A stretch of DNA of 64,000 nt, taken from contig CAINJJ010000003.1 of assembly GCA_903849645.1 (NCBI GenBank), forward strand, positions 1 to 64,000, written 5' to 3'. The position numbers and the translations under genes were made by a program. Within the stretch, counting starts at the first letter, position 1. Every line of letters begins with the position of its first letter. The notes under the pieces were generated by a model. It did no database searches. It saw only the letters and a program-made list of their open reading frames with translations, and was not told where the DNA came from. Source of the DNA: an uncultured Acidobacteriaceae bacterium (GTDB taxonomy: Bacteria > Acidobacteriota > Terriglobia > Terriglobales > Acidobacteriaceae). Below, in pieces: positions 48,208-55,948 of the stretch.

Positions 48208-48885
48208 GGCCTGGGACGCTCGGGACTGGGTCCAGTATAGGCGCTGGGGTTTTTGCATGCTTGCGGCGGGAGAATGCAGAACAATGGGGCCTTGTAGCAT
48301 CCCTACGGGACTCGAGGTCATTTGGTGGCCCTGTTCCCCACGCTGAAGCGCGGGGCTAAGGGACATTGCGCCTATGGCGCGCTGGAAGCGGGAATCAGTT
48401 GGGCGCGTGAGCAGGATTCACCTGGTCGCCCTGGTCAAAGGACGCCGATGGCGAGGGAAAGGCGAAACCGTGGTACACTGAATTTGCGCTCAGTGATTTG
48501 GCCGTGAGCGGCGGTTTGCCTTGCAAAAGGCAATTCAGCCTTGCACAGATTTCCCCAAGCCCCTACAGCGTAACCACGCGGATCTCCACAAGTGGAGGTT
48601 TTGCCCTGGATCCGGAAGCGGATCACGAGGGTGCGCAGCGAAGAGCCTCCTTGATTTGGACTGGCGCGCTGGCGGCCGTGGTGCCAGACGGCAATGTGCC
48701 GGACGGCGTACCAGTAGCGTGTGGCAGCTCCGGGCCTCGGGCATTCTCCCCTTGAATGACTGGCGGCCAGTCTTTAGAACGACTTTCGGTTCTCCCCTAC
48801 GCATATTTTGAGAAGCAGGCTCGCGCCCAGAGAGGATTTGCGCGCGCGTCTCCCGGTCCGGTTCCGCTTGCAGGCCTCACGGAAA
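48208..48885. other. Divergent gene-free region before the DEAD-box helicase
   Basis: About 680 bases with no convincing gene. It contains the promoter region of the sigma fusion and a long potential leader for the helicase. Several short frames are open but lack ribosome sites or known motifs. Long leaders are common for cold-shock DEAD-box mRNAs, but no specific structure could be assigned. Confidence 0.45.
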
Positions 48886-50055
48886 ATGAGGCTCTCGGAA
48901 CCTCACAGGAATGTCACTATTTTGACGACACAGTTTTCTGAGTTTTCTCTTTCGGCCGCTCTGATGGCGCGGCTCAACGCAAACAAGTTTGAAGTACCCA
49001 CCCCGGTGCAGGCCGGCTGCATTCCCCCGGCGCTGGAAGGCCGGGATGTGCTGGCCACGGCGCAGACGGGCACGGGCAAGACGCTCGGCTTCCTCATCCC
49101 CATTGTGGAGATGATGCAGAAGAACGAGACCAAGGGGGCGCAAGCCCTGATCCTGCTGCCCACGCGCGAGCTGGCGATGCAGGTGGAGAAGGCGTTCATG
49201 ACCATCCGTTCGAGCCAGGCGCAGACGGTTGCGCTGGTGGTGGGCGGGCTGGCGGAGCGCTCGCAACTGGAGTCCATTCGCCGCGGGGCCAAGCTGATTG
49301 TGGCCACGCCGGGACGGCTGGAAGACTACATCAAGCGCAAGCTGGTGCGGCTGGACACAGTGAAGATGCTGGTTCTGGACGAAGTGGACCGCATGCTGGA
49401 CATGGGCTTTCAGCCGGCCATTGCGCGCATTGCGGCCACCCTGCCGGCCGAGCGCCAGACGCTGTGCTACTCCGCCACGCTGGAAGGCGCGGTGAAGGAA
49501 GTGGCGCGGAAGTATCTGAACAACCCGGCGCGGATCGAGATTGGCTCGGTGCTGAAGCCGGCCGAGAACGTGGAGCTGCGCACGTTTGAGGTGGACCCGG
49601 ACAAGAAGCAGGAGCTGCTTGAGCACCTGCTGGGCGCGGAGACCGGGAGCTTCCTCGTGTTTGTGCGGACCAAGCACGGCGCGGACCGCGTGACGCGGCG
49701 GCTCTCGAAGAGCGGCTGGTCGGCGACGCAGATTCACGGCGACCGTTCGCAGGCGCAGCGCAACGCGGCTTTGCGGAGCTTCTCCGAAGGACGGCACCGG
49801 GTTCTGGTGGCGACCGACGTGGCGGCGCGCGGCATTGACGTGGCCAACGTGGCGCACGTGATCAACTTCGACATGCCCAAGGTGGCGGAAGACTTCGTCC
49901 ACCGGGTGGGCCGGACGGGCCGGGCCTCGGCGCACGGCGTGGCCTCGACCTTTGCCGGGCCTTCAGAGCGCGGGGACCTGCGCAAGATCGAGCGGGTGCT
50001 GGCGATTCAGATGAAGCGGTTCCGGGTGCGGTCGACGGAGTTGTCGGCGGCGTAA
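48886..50055 (+). CDS. DEAD-box ATP-dependent RNA helicase
   Basis: 389 residues from ATG 48886. Motifs in order: Q motif with PTPVQAGCIPPAL, motif I AQTGTGKT, Ia PTRELAMQ, Ib TPGRLEDY, II DEVDRMLDMGF (DEVD variant of DEAD), III SATLEG, IV FVRTKHGADR, V ATDVAARGIDVA and VI HRVGRTGRAS. It lacks the long C-terminal tail of DeaD/CsdA and resembles the compact RhlE-type helicases. It likely unwinds RNA in ribosome assembly or decay. The start is uncertain: ATG 48886 has CGGAAA just upstream, and TTG 48922 has AGGA 11 bases upstream. Confidence 0.92.
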   Translation: MRLSEPHRNVTILTTQFSEFSLSAALMARLNANKFEVPTPVQAGCIPPALEGRDVLATAQTGTGKTLGFLIPIVEMMQKNETKGAQALILLPTRELAMQVEKAFMTIRSSQAQTVALVVGGLAERSQLESIRRGAKLIVATPGRLEDYIKRKLVRLDTVKMLVLDEVDRMLDMGFQPAIARIAATLPAERQTLCYSATLEGAVKEVARKYLNNPARIEIGSVLKPAENVELRTFEVDPDKKQELLEHLLGAETGSFLVFVRTKHGADRVTRRLSKSGWSATQIHGDRSQAQRNAALRSFSEGRHRVLVATDVAARGIDVANVAHVINFDMPKVAEDFVHRVGRTGRASAHGVASTFAGPSERGDLRKIERVLAIQMKRFRVRSTELSAA

Positions 50056-50148
50056 CCACCTGCGGTGGGGCAAACGCTGTTGACGCAGCAGAAGCCAGGA
50101 ACCTGCACCTCATCGTCTTCACTACGGTGGGGTGCATTCACTTTTGGG

Positions 50149-50706
50149 CTATTCTTTCGCTACCTCGCCAGGAGTGTTTTCTGGAAAAAGCCTTGGATCG
50201 AACTGAAAAGGCTCTACGCTATCGAGGGAGACATGCTGCCAGAATCCGATTCCTCGTGGATAAAGAACGACATTCCAAACTGGAACGATTACCGAGGGAA
50301 TGGCCACGGCGAAGGGGTTGATTCCAACTGCAAACATCCGCCCAGGACCTTGGAAAGCTTTCTTAGCTTCAGCGATGGACCGGTAAAACCAGAGACAACC
50401 GCCGGTATTTGGGTCGATGAGCGCATTCCTATGGGCTTCCCATATTCCCGAAACCTGAATCCTCATCATGGCAAGATTGGATGGGATCAGGTCCTTTGAC
50501 GTGTGCGCTAGTCGCTCAAGAACGGGTACGGCCATTTCGGTTGAGGTGTAAATTGCCTCCTCGCCATAGCGATTCCAGCGTCCCGGCGCAAACGCTGCGC
50601 CGATGCCTGACAGATTAGCGTATCTTGCTCTGGCAAGGCGGTACAGTGTCAAAGGCTGATGGGTCAGCAGGAAATCGGGATCTAAACCTTGGTCCTCTGG
50701 AGTCAA
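50149..50706 (-). CDS. RES-domain toxin of a RES-Xre toxin-antitoxin pair
   Basis: 185 residues. The RES fold is indicated by LYRLARARYANL, FAPGRWNRYGEEAIYTS and VPVLERLAH, the ordered Arg/Tyr/Glu residues of the family. Characterised RES toxins act on NAD+ or modify targets with ADP-ribose, stopping growth until neutralised. It overlaps the antitoxin gene by 4 bases (50703-50706), and the pair is at the 3' end of a four-gene run on the minus strand. Confidence 0.83.
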   Translation of the reverse strand: MTPEDQGLDPDFLLTHQPLTLYRLARARYANLSGIGAAFAPGRWNRYGEEAIYTSTEMAVPVLERLAHTSKDLIPSNLAMMRIQVSGIWEAHRNALIDPNTGGCLWFYRSIAEAKKAFQGPGRMFAVGINPFAVAIPSVIVPVWNVVLYPRGIGFWQHVSLDSVEPFQFDPRLFPENTPGEVAKE

Positions 50707-51008
50707 AAGTCGACTCCGTGCTCGATTCGAATGAGGACAGGTTCAATCGCCTGAAGGTCGTAGCCGTTGGTCTGGGCCACCTGAAGAGGCGTTTTCCCGC
50801 CGAAATCGTGATTGGGTAGAGATAGCCAAAGGGAAGCCTTGATCTCATCGCCGAAGGCATCGACGGTGCGCGCGATCAGAACACGATAACGCATCATCTC
50901 CTGGGTCATTCGCCCTGATCGCTCGTCGTCGCCAATGGCCTCAAGACCTGACGGCAGCGGGGCTTTGGGGGAGATTGCACTTCTTTCGAAGTCAGGCAAA
51001 CTGGCCAT
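50703..51008 (-). CDS. Xre/MbcA/ParS-type antitoxin
   Basis: 101 residues. The C-terminal half, LWLSLPNHDFGGKTPLQVAQ followed by EPVLIRIEHGVDF, matches the MbcA/ParS/Xre toxin-binding domain (DUF2384). The N-terminal half is short and shows no clear Xre helix-turn-helix, so it may be a reduced antitoxin without strong DNA binding. GAGAG precedes ATG 51008. It starts 11 bases after the DUF4386-like gene, so it is probably transcribed from the upstream operon promoter. Confidence 0.8.
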   Translation of the reverse strand: MASLPDFERSAISPKAPLPSGLEAIGDDERSGRMTQEMMRYRVLIARTVDAFGDEIKASLWLSLPNHDFGGKTPLQVAQTNGYDLQAIEPVLIRIEHGVDF

Positions 51009-51019
51009 AGCTCATTCTC

Positions 51020-51787
51020 TCACATCGCGGAATTCGCATCGGGGAAATTTGCCGGGGTTCGACGTTTCGCGAATCGCATCAGCCTGCGGCCGACGAGGAA
51101 GAGCCAGACAGGATAGAGCGGTCCGGCGATGGCCATGAATACGATGCCGAGCACGGGCACGAACTGACCGCTGACGATGTGGGCCAGGTCAAGAGAGTGC
51201 ATGACGATGCCGAGCCAGGCAGTGGCCTTGCCGAATACGCCGCCGCGCAACATGACAAGACAGATGAGGACGGCGCCGCACTGAAGGAGCACGCCGCCAA
51301 GGATGGCGCCTGTGCCATGCCAGATGTCGGCGGCCATGAGGGCTTCCCCGGCGGAGAGGAGCTGCGATCTCAAGGCGTCGGTGGCCGCGGCCGCATAGCG
51401 GTCACTGAGAGGCACGAGAGACAGGGCGGTTGGCGTGGCCAGGACAAGTGTGATCCCGACGAACGCAAGGGCTGTGGCGAGGGTTGCACGGGCCGTGTGG
51501 ACCTGCCGCAAAGCGGCAAAGAGGCCGAGAAACAGCAGATAGTAGAGCGGCATGGCGCAGACTGTAGGCAGGTCGAGGCGGAGCAGGCCCAGCGCCTTGT
51601 TCTGGTGGAGGAGGGCGAAGGCCTGAGCCGCGGAGGTGGGCGGGCCGCCGAGGACGACCATCTGGACCATGGTGGCGAGCGAGTAGAGGATCAGGATGTA
51701 TGCGGCGATGCCGCCGATGCGGCAAAGGGCGGTCCAGTCGGAGGAAGGGGGCTGGGCGTTGGGCGCGGCTTGGGGCGGGCTTGTCAC
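51020..51787 (-). CDS. DUF4386-like integral membrane protein
   Basis: 255 residues with about six hydrophobic segments (for example IGGIAAYILILYSLATMVQM, LYYLLFLGLFAAL, LATALAFVGITLVLA and GIVFMAIAGPLYPVWLFL). The layout and the ALLHQNKALGLLRLD-type stretch after TM1 match DUF4386 proteins, whose function is unknown. It starts 6 bases after the dienelactone-hydrolase-like gene. Confidence 0.65.
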   Translation of the reverse strand: MTSPPQAAPNAQPPSSDWTALCRIGGIAAYILILYSLATMVQMVVLGGPPTSAAQAFALLHQNKALGLLRLDLPTVCAMPLYYLLFLGLFAALRQVHTARATLATALAFVGITLVLATPTALSLVPLSDRYAAAATDALRSQLLSAGEALMAADIWHGTGAILGGVLLQCGAVLICLVMLRGGVFGKATAWLGIVMHSLDLAHIVSGQFVPVLGIVFMAIAGPLYPVWLFLVGRRLMRFAKRRTPANFPDANSAM

Positions 51788-51793
51788 GGGCGG

Positions 51794-52498
51794 TCAGCTT
51801 TCGAGATGGGTGTGAAAGAAGGCGATGATGCGGCGGCGGGCGTCCTGGCAGGCGGCTTCGTTGTAGCCGATGCCAGTCCACCGCAGGACTTTGAGGAAGG
51901 CGATTTTGTGGTTGTTCATGAAGGAGTGGCCGGCGTCGGAGTACTCCTTGCAGTCGTGGGGGATGAGAGCGCGGGTGAGCTTCTCTTCCAACTGTGCCGC
52001 GACGCCGCGCTCCCAGCGGGCCTGGCCGCCGTAGCTGACGACGAGGGGGCAGGCGGCGTGGAGGAAGTCGTCGACGTCTTTGGGCAGGGGTCCGCCGTAG
52101 TTGACGCTGGAGGCGGAGAAGCCGTGGCCGGAGGCGAGCAGGAGGGCGAAACCGCCGCCCATGCAGAAGCCGATGACGCCGGCCCTGCCGCTGCAGCCGG
52201 GCTGGGCCAAGAGCCACGCTCGGCAGGCCTCGACGTCGTCAAAGGCAGGGCCGGTGCGGGCGATGAGGTCGCGGAGGACGGCGCGGATGCAGCTGAGCTT
52301 GCCGCCCTGGTAGTAGAGGTCGGGGGAGAGGGCCAGGAAGCCGGCTTCTGCGAGCCAATCGGCCTGGGCGCGGTGGTCGGCGCTCATGCCGTAGATGTCG
52401 TGGAGCACGACGACGGCGGGCGCGGGACCGGGCCGGGCGGGCAGGGCGAACCAGGCGGGCATCTGGCCGCGCGGGGTGGGGATGAGGACTTCGGGCAT
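51794..52498 (-). CDS. Dienelactone-hydrolase-family protein lacking the usual triad Asp
   Basis: 234 residues. The nucleophile elbow GFCMGGG gives Cys112, and the acid/base His191 sits in DAGHSFMN. The segment that normally supplies the catalytic Asp (family pattern like YGGRDR) reads SYGGQAR, with Ala at 160, so the classical Cys-Asp-His triad is incomplete. It may have altered activity or use another acid. ATG 52498 is preceded by GGGAGA. It is the first gene of the run with the DUF4386-like protein and the toxin-antitoxin pair. Confidence 0.85.
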   Translation of the reverse strand: MPEVLIPTPRGQMPAWFALPARPGPAPAVVVLHDIYGMSADHRAQADWLAEAGFLALSPDLYYQGGKLSCIRAVLRDLIARTGPAFDDVEACRAWLLAQPGCSGRAGVIGFCMGGGFALLLASGHGFSASSVNYGGPLPKDVDDFLHAACPLVVSYGGQARWERGVAAQLEEKLTRALIPHDCKEYSDAGHSFMNNHKIAFLKVLRWTGIGYNEAACQDARRRIIAFFHTHLES

Positions 52499-52975
52499 GG
52501 ACTTTCTCCCGTGTTTGGCGGTGGTGTGTGGGCGGAAGGGCAATTCTACTCCCGGATGGGGGAAGGAGTGTGAAGGAATGGGGGCGGGCGGGCTTAGATT
52601 CGTTGACTCTGGGGGTCAAATCGAGTATCCTGGAGTCCTTGCGCGGTGTTGCGCCTGGGGTCTGTGTGTGCTCACCCGGACTCGTCTGGCCAAAGCCCTG
52701 AGGGGTGAGGCCGGGACAGGCTGCCGGAGGCGGGAAATGGGCCTGATGGCCGGTTTCTTTCCAAACCAGAGCCCTTGCCAGGGCCAGCTCGCGTAATCCT
52801 CACCCGAACAGGATTGTTTGGACGTGGGTGGCAAGAGTCCCTTGCGCGAAAAGCGGAGGGGACAGGCGTTTTGCGCTGTTGTTTTTTTGACGGGATTGGC
52901 TGTTCGGCATGGAGTGCGACCCGCGAGGGAAGCGAGATCGGGGCCGCGCAGGGGTTTAGAGAGGGCAGGAGAGAA
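52499..52975. other. rplM promoter and long leader
   Basis: Gene-free, about 480 bases. The promoter is at 52603-52631; the remainder would form a leader of roughly 340 bases with several short inverted repeats (e.g. around 52683-52800). No known riboswitch fold was recognised. Confidence 0.55.
52603..52631 (+). promoter_or_regulatory. Likely sigma-70 promoter of rplM-rpsI
   Basis: TTGACT (52603-52608), 17-base spacer and TATCCT (52626-52631). Spacing is ideal and the -35 box matches 5 of 6 consensus bases. Confidence 0.65.
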
Positions 52976-53407
52976 ATGGGTACCTTTGTTCCGAGCGGCA
53001 AGAATATTGACCGCAAGTGGTTTGTAGTGGATGCCAGCGGCAAGACGCTGGGGCGATTGGCGACCAAGGCCGCGGATATTCTGAGCGGCAAGTTGAATCC
53101 CCAGTATGTGCCGTACATCGATGTGGGCGACCACGTAATCGTGATCAACGCGGAGAAGGTCCGGCTGACCGGCCTGAAGTCCCAGAGCAAGCTCTATCGC
53201 CGCTACACCGGCTTCCCCGGCGGATTGCGCGAGGAGTCGTTCACCCGGCTCTTGACGCGCAAGCCGGAGATGATTCTGGAGCAGGCGATCAAGGGCATGC
53301 TTCCGAAGAGCAAGATGGGCCGTCAGATGGCGACCAAGCTGAAGGTTTATCGCGGCGACAAGCACCCCCACGAGGCCCAGCAGCCCGTGGCGCTGGAAAT
53401 CGCGTAA
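52976..53407 (+). CDS. rplM: 50S ribosomal protein L13
   Basis: 143 residues, standard length. Hallmarks are [50 protein letters not shown] and the C-terminal [19 protein letters not shown] 52976 has AGGAGAG five bases upstream. It binds 23S rRNA early in 50S assembly. It is followed by rpsI after 115 bases, the usual L13-S9 pairing. Confidence 0.97.
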   Translation: MGTFVPSGKNIDRKWFVVDASGKTLGRLATKAADILSGKLNPQYVPYIDVGDHVIVINAEKVRLTGLKSQSKLYRRYTGFPGGLREESFTRLLTRKPEMILEQAIKGMLPKSKMGRQMATKLKVYRGDKHPHEAQQPVALEIA

Positions 53408-53522
53408 CGGCAGTGGACAGTTGTCAGTGGTCAGTGATCAGTTGACCGGGGACAGCCGACAGCGGTGAAGATTCAAAATGGTTTTGGCCGGAATCGAGAG
53501 TTTCCGGCAGAGAGAGCGGAGA

Positions 53523-53918
53523 ATGGCAGATCTGGTTCAGTATTACGGGACGGGGCGGCGCAAGTCAGCGATCGCGCGTGTCTTTCTGCGTCCCGGCACG
53601 GGCGAATGGAAGGTCAACGGCAAACCCTTCGAAGTGTACTTCGTGACCGAACAGCAGCGCGTGGCAGCCAAGCACACGCTGGTGGTGGCCGAGCTTGCTT
53701 CGAGCTTCGACGTGGTGACCACGGTGAAGAGCGGCGGCGTGTCGGCTCAGGCCGACGCGGTCAAGATGGGTGTTGCCCGTGCACTGGTTGAGTTCAACCC
53801 CGAGCTGCGCAAGGTGCTCAAGGCCGAAGGCCTGCTGACGCGCGACTCGCGGATGAAGGAACGGAAGAAGTACGGTCAGAAGGGCGCACGCGCCCGGTTC
53901 CAGTTCAGCAAGCGCTAA
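53523..53918 (+). CDS. rpsI: 30S ribosomal protein S9
   Basis: 131 residues. [19 protein letters not shown] opens the conserved domain, and the family C-terminus [17 protein letters not shown] contacts tRNA in the P site. ATG 53523 was chosen over an in-frame ATG at 53478 because S9 homology begins with the YYGTGRRK block. Second gene of the L13-S9 operon. Confidence 0.97.
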   Translation: MADLVQYYGTGRRKSAIARVFLRPGTGEWKVNGKPFEVYFVTEQQRVAAKHTLVVAELASSFDVVTTVKSGGVSAQADAVKMGVARALVEFNPELRKVLKAEGLLTRDSRMKERKKYGQKGARARFQFSKR

Positions 53919-53938
53919 CGCGCTTGCAGGGATCAGGG

Positions 53939-53992
53939 ATCAGGTTTCAGGGATCAGTTGCGGCGGAGTGGTGCTGATCTCTGAAACCTGAT
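53939..53992. repeat. Long near-perfect inverted repeat between rpsI and rpsB
   Basis: ATCAGGTTTCAGGGATCAG (53939-53957) pairs with CTGATCTCTGAAACCTGAT (53974-53992), 18 of 19 bases, loop 16. Similar CAGTGATCAG-type words occur in the rplM-rpsI gap near 53425-53450. It could be a terminator-like or mobile repeat element. Confidence 0.75.
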
Positions 53993-54086
53993 TTCTGGCC
54001 CCTGATTTTCACCAATTCCCGCGCGAGCGGGTTCAATCCGGGCAAGGCGAAGGTCAGCCCGGATGCAACTCAAAAAAGGAGGCCCT

Positions 54087-54950
54087 TTGGCCACGATCAC
54101 AATGAAGGAGCTGCTCGAAGCTGGAGTCCACTTCGGGCATCAAACGAAGCGCTGGAATCCGAAGATGAAGGAGTACATCTTTGGCGAGCGCAACGGGATT
54201 TACATCATCGACCTGCAGAAGACGCTGAAGCTTTTCAAGGACGCGTCGAAGTTTGTGACTGACCTGTGCGCGGGCGGCAAGACGATCCTGTTCGTCGGCA
54301 CCAAGCGTCAGGCGCAGGACGCGGTGGCCGAAGAGGCCAACCGGGCAGGAATGCCGTACATCAACCAGCGCTGGCTCGGCGGATTGCTGACCAACTGGGT
54401 GACGGTGCAGAAGTCGGTGAAGCGCCTTCAGGAACTGGATGAGATGGCCACGGACGGCCGGTACGAACTGCTGACCAAGAAGGAAGTGATTCGCCTGGAG
54501 CGGGAGCGGAAGCACCTGCAGGCGAACCTGGCCGGCATCAAGAACATGAAGCGTCTGCCGGACGCGCTGTTCATCGTCGACTCGAACAACGAGGCGATCG
54601 CCGTGAAGGAAGCCCGCAAGCTGGGCATTCCGGTGGTGGCGGTGGTAGACACCAACTGCGACCCGACGGTCGTTGACTACGTGATTCCGGGCAACGACGA
54701 CGCGCTGCGCGCGATTCGCCTGTTCACCTCGAAGATTGCCGATTCGGCGGCCGAGGGCGTGAACCTGGTGGGCGACAAGGCGTTCCAGGATGTGCTTCCC
54801 GAGCCAGTGGCCGAAGAGGTTGTGGCTGCCGAGGCGGCTCCCGCGGAAGAAGTGGATCTGGAAGCGGCCCTGGGCGGCGGCATTCGCAAGGCGCCCGCGG
54901 CGGTTGCGGCGCTGGACGAGGCTGAGGCAGCCGAGGGCGGCGCTCTTTAA
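54087..54950 (+). CDS. rpsB: 30S ribosomal protein S2
   Basis: 287 residues from TTG 54087. AAGGAGG at 54076-54082 ends four bases before this TTG, making it the best start; ATG 54063 is too far upstream and ATG 54102 too far down. S2 hallmarks are [43 protein letters not shown] and DTNCDPT. The C-terminus carries an Ala/Glu-rich extension of about 50 residues, common in high-GC lineages. It is followed by tsf. Confidence 0.97.
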   Translation: MATITMKELLEAGVHFGHQTKRWNPKMKEYIFGERNGIYIIDLQKTLKLFKDASKFVTDLCAGGKTILFVGTKRQAQDAVAEEANRAGMPYINQRWLGGLLTNWVTVQKSVKRLQELDEMATDGRYELLTKKEVIRLERERKHLQANLAGIKNMKRLPDALFIVDSNNEAIAVKEARKLGIPVVAVVDTNCDPTVVDYVIPGNDDALRAIRLFTSKIADSAAEGVNLVGDKAFQDVLPEPVAEEVVAAEAAPAEEVDLEAALGGGIRKAPAAVAALDEAEAAEGGAL

Positions 54951-55082
54951 TCTGTTCTGCGCACAAGCGTGGGTAACATGAGACGAGCGTGGCGCCGGAA
55001 GATTGAGCCACGCTTTTCTTGTGCCGGGCGGCGGATGCGCGGCGGGACTTGAAGAAGCGGAATTGAGAGATTGGGGAGAGGA

Positions 55083-55736
55083 ATGACAGTGAGCGAAAAA
55101 ATTGATGCCAAGCTGGTAAAGGAACTGCGCGAAAAGTCCGGCGCGCCCATGGGCGACTGCCTGAAAGCGCTGCAGGAGACGAAGGGCGACATCGAAGGCG
55201 CGTTTGTGGTGCTGCGCAAGCGGGGCATGGCCTCGGCGCAGAAGAAGGCCGCGCGTACGACGAATGAGGGCGCCGTGGGCACCTATATTCACGCCGGCGG
55301 CAAGATCGGCGTATTGCTTGAGCTGAACTGCGAGAGCGATTTTGTGGCGCGGACCGAGGACTTTCAGGAACTGCTGAAGGACATCTCGATGCACATCGCG
55401 GCCAGCGACCCGCGCTATGTGCGGGCCGAGGACGTGACCGCCGAGGACCTGGCGCGCGAAAAGGACATCTTCCGTGCACAGGCAGCCGCGACGGGCAAGC
55501 CGGCGCCGGTGATCGAGAAGATCGTGGACGGCAAGATGGCCAAGTTCTACGAGGAGGTTTGCCTGATTGAGCAGCCCTTCATCAAGGACCAGGCAGTGAC
55601 CATCAAGGAGCTGATTGCGACCAAGGTGGGCAAGCTGGGCGAGAACATCACGGTGCGCCGGTTTGCGCGGTTCAAGGTAGGCGCGCCCGAGTGGACCGTG
55701 GCGACAACCAAGATTGTGGAAGCAGCGGCGGAGTAA
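55083..55736 (+). CDS. tsf: Elongation factor Ts
   Basis: 217 residues. The N-terminal UBA-like segment LVKELREKSGAPMGDCLKAL and the core with GGKIGVLLELNCESDFVAR define EF-Ts, which recycles EF-Tu by nucleotide exchange. At 217 residues it is a shorter form, missing part of the second core subdomain, as in many non-enteric bacteria. GGGGAG lies upstream; GTG 55089 is an alternative start. It follows rpsB by 132 bases and ends in a strong terminator. Confidence 0.96.
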   Translation: MTVSEKIDAKLVKELREKSGAPMGDCLKALQETKGDIEGAFVVLRKRGMASAQKKAARTTNEGAVGTYIHAGGKIGVLLELNCESDFVARTEDFQELLKDISMHIAASDPRYVRAEDVTAEDLAREKDIFRAQAAATGKPAPVIEKIVDGKMAKFYEEVCLIEQPFIKDQAVTIKELIATKVGKLGENITVRRFARFKVGAPEWTVATTKIVEAAAE

Positions 55737-55759
55737 GCAAGGCGGCGGAAAGATGGTTG

Positions 55760-55796
55760 AAAAGGCCCGGAGCGGAAACGTTCCGGGCCTTTTTGC
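55760..55796 (+). terminator. Rho-independent terminator of rpsB-tsf
   Basis: AAAGGCCCGGA and TCCGGGCCTTTTT around loop GCGGAAACGT, 24 bases after the tsf stop. Confidence 0.92.
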
Positions 55797-55831
55797 GCGC
55801 ACGGGAAATGGTTGACGAAAAGCGGTTTGAG

Positions 55832-55853
55832 CGGTGGGCTCTGGCGCTATAAT
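55832..55853 (+). promoter_or_regulatory. Promoter-like -10 before the unknown gene
   Basis: A perfect TATAAT at 55848-55853 with a weak -35 (TTTGAG, 16 bases upstream at about 55826). With the preceding terminator, it indicates that the next gene has its own transcription start. Confidence 0.5.
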
Positions 55854-55948
55854 CGCTGGCGACAAAGCCTGTTGCATTGGTTGACTTTGAATCCATTTTC
55901 CACGGCTGTGCCGGTTGTGGAGGATGCGCAAGACTGGAGCGAAAGACC

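Noticed and set aside
52499..52975. Riboswitch in the rplM leader
   Set aside because: Inverted repeats are present but no known aptamer core was recognised.
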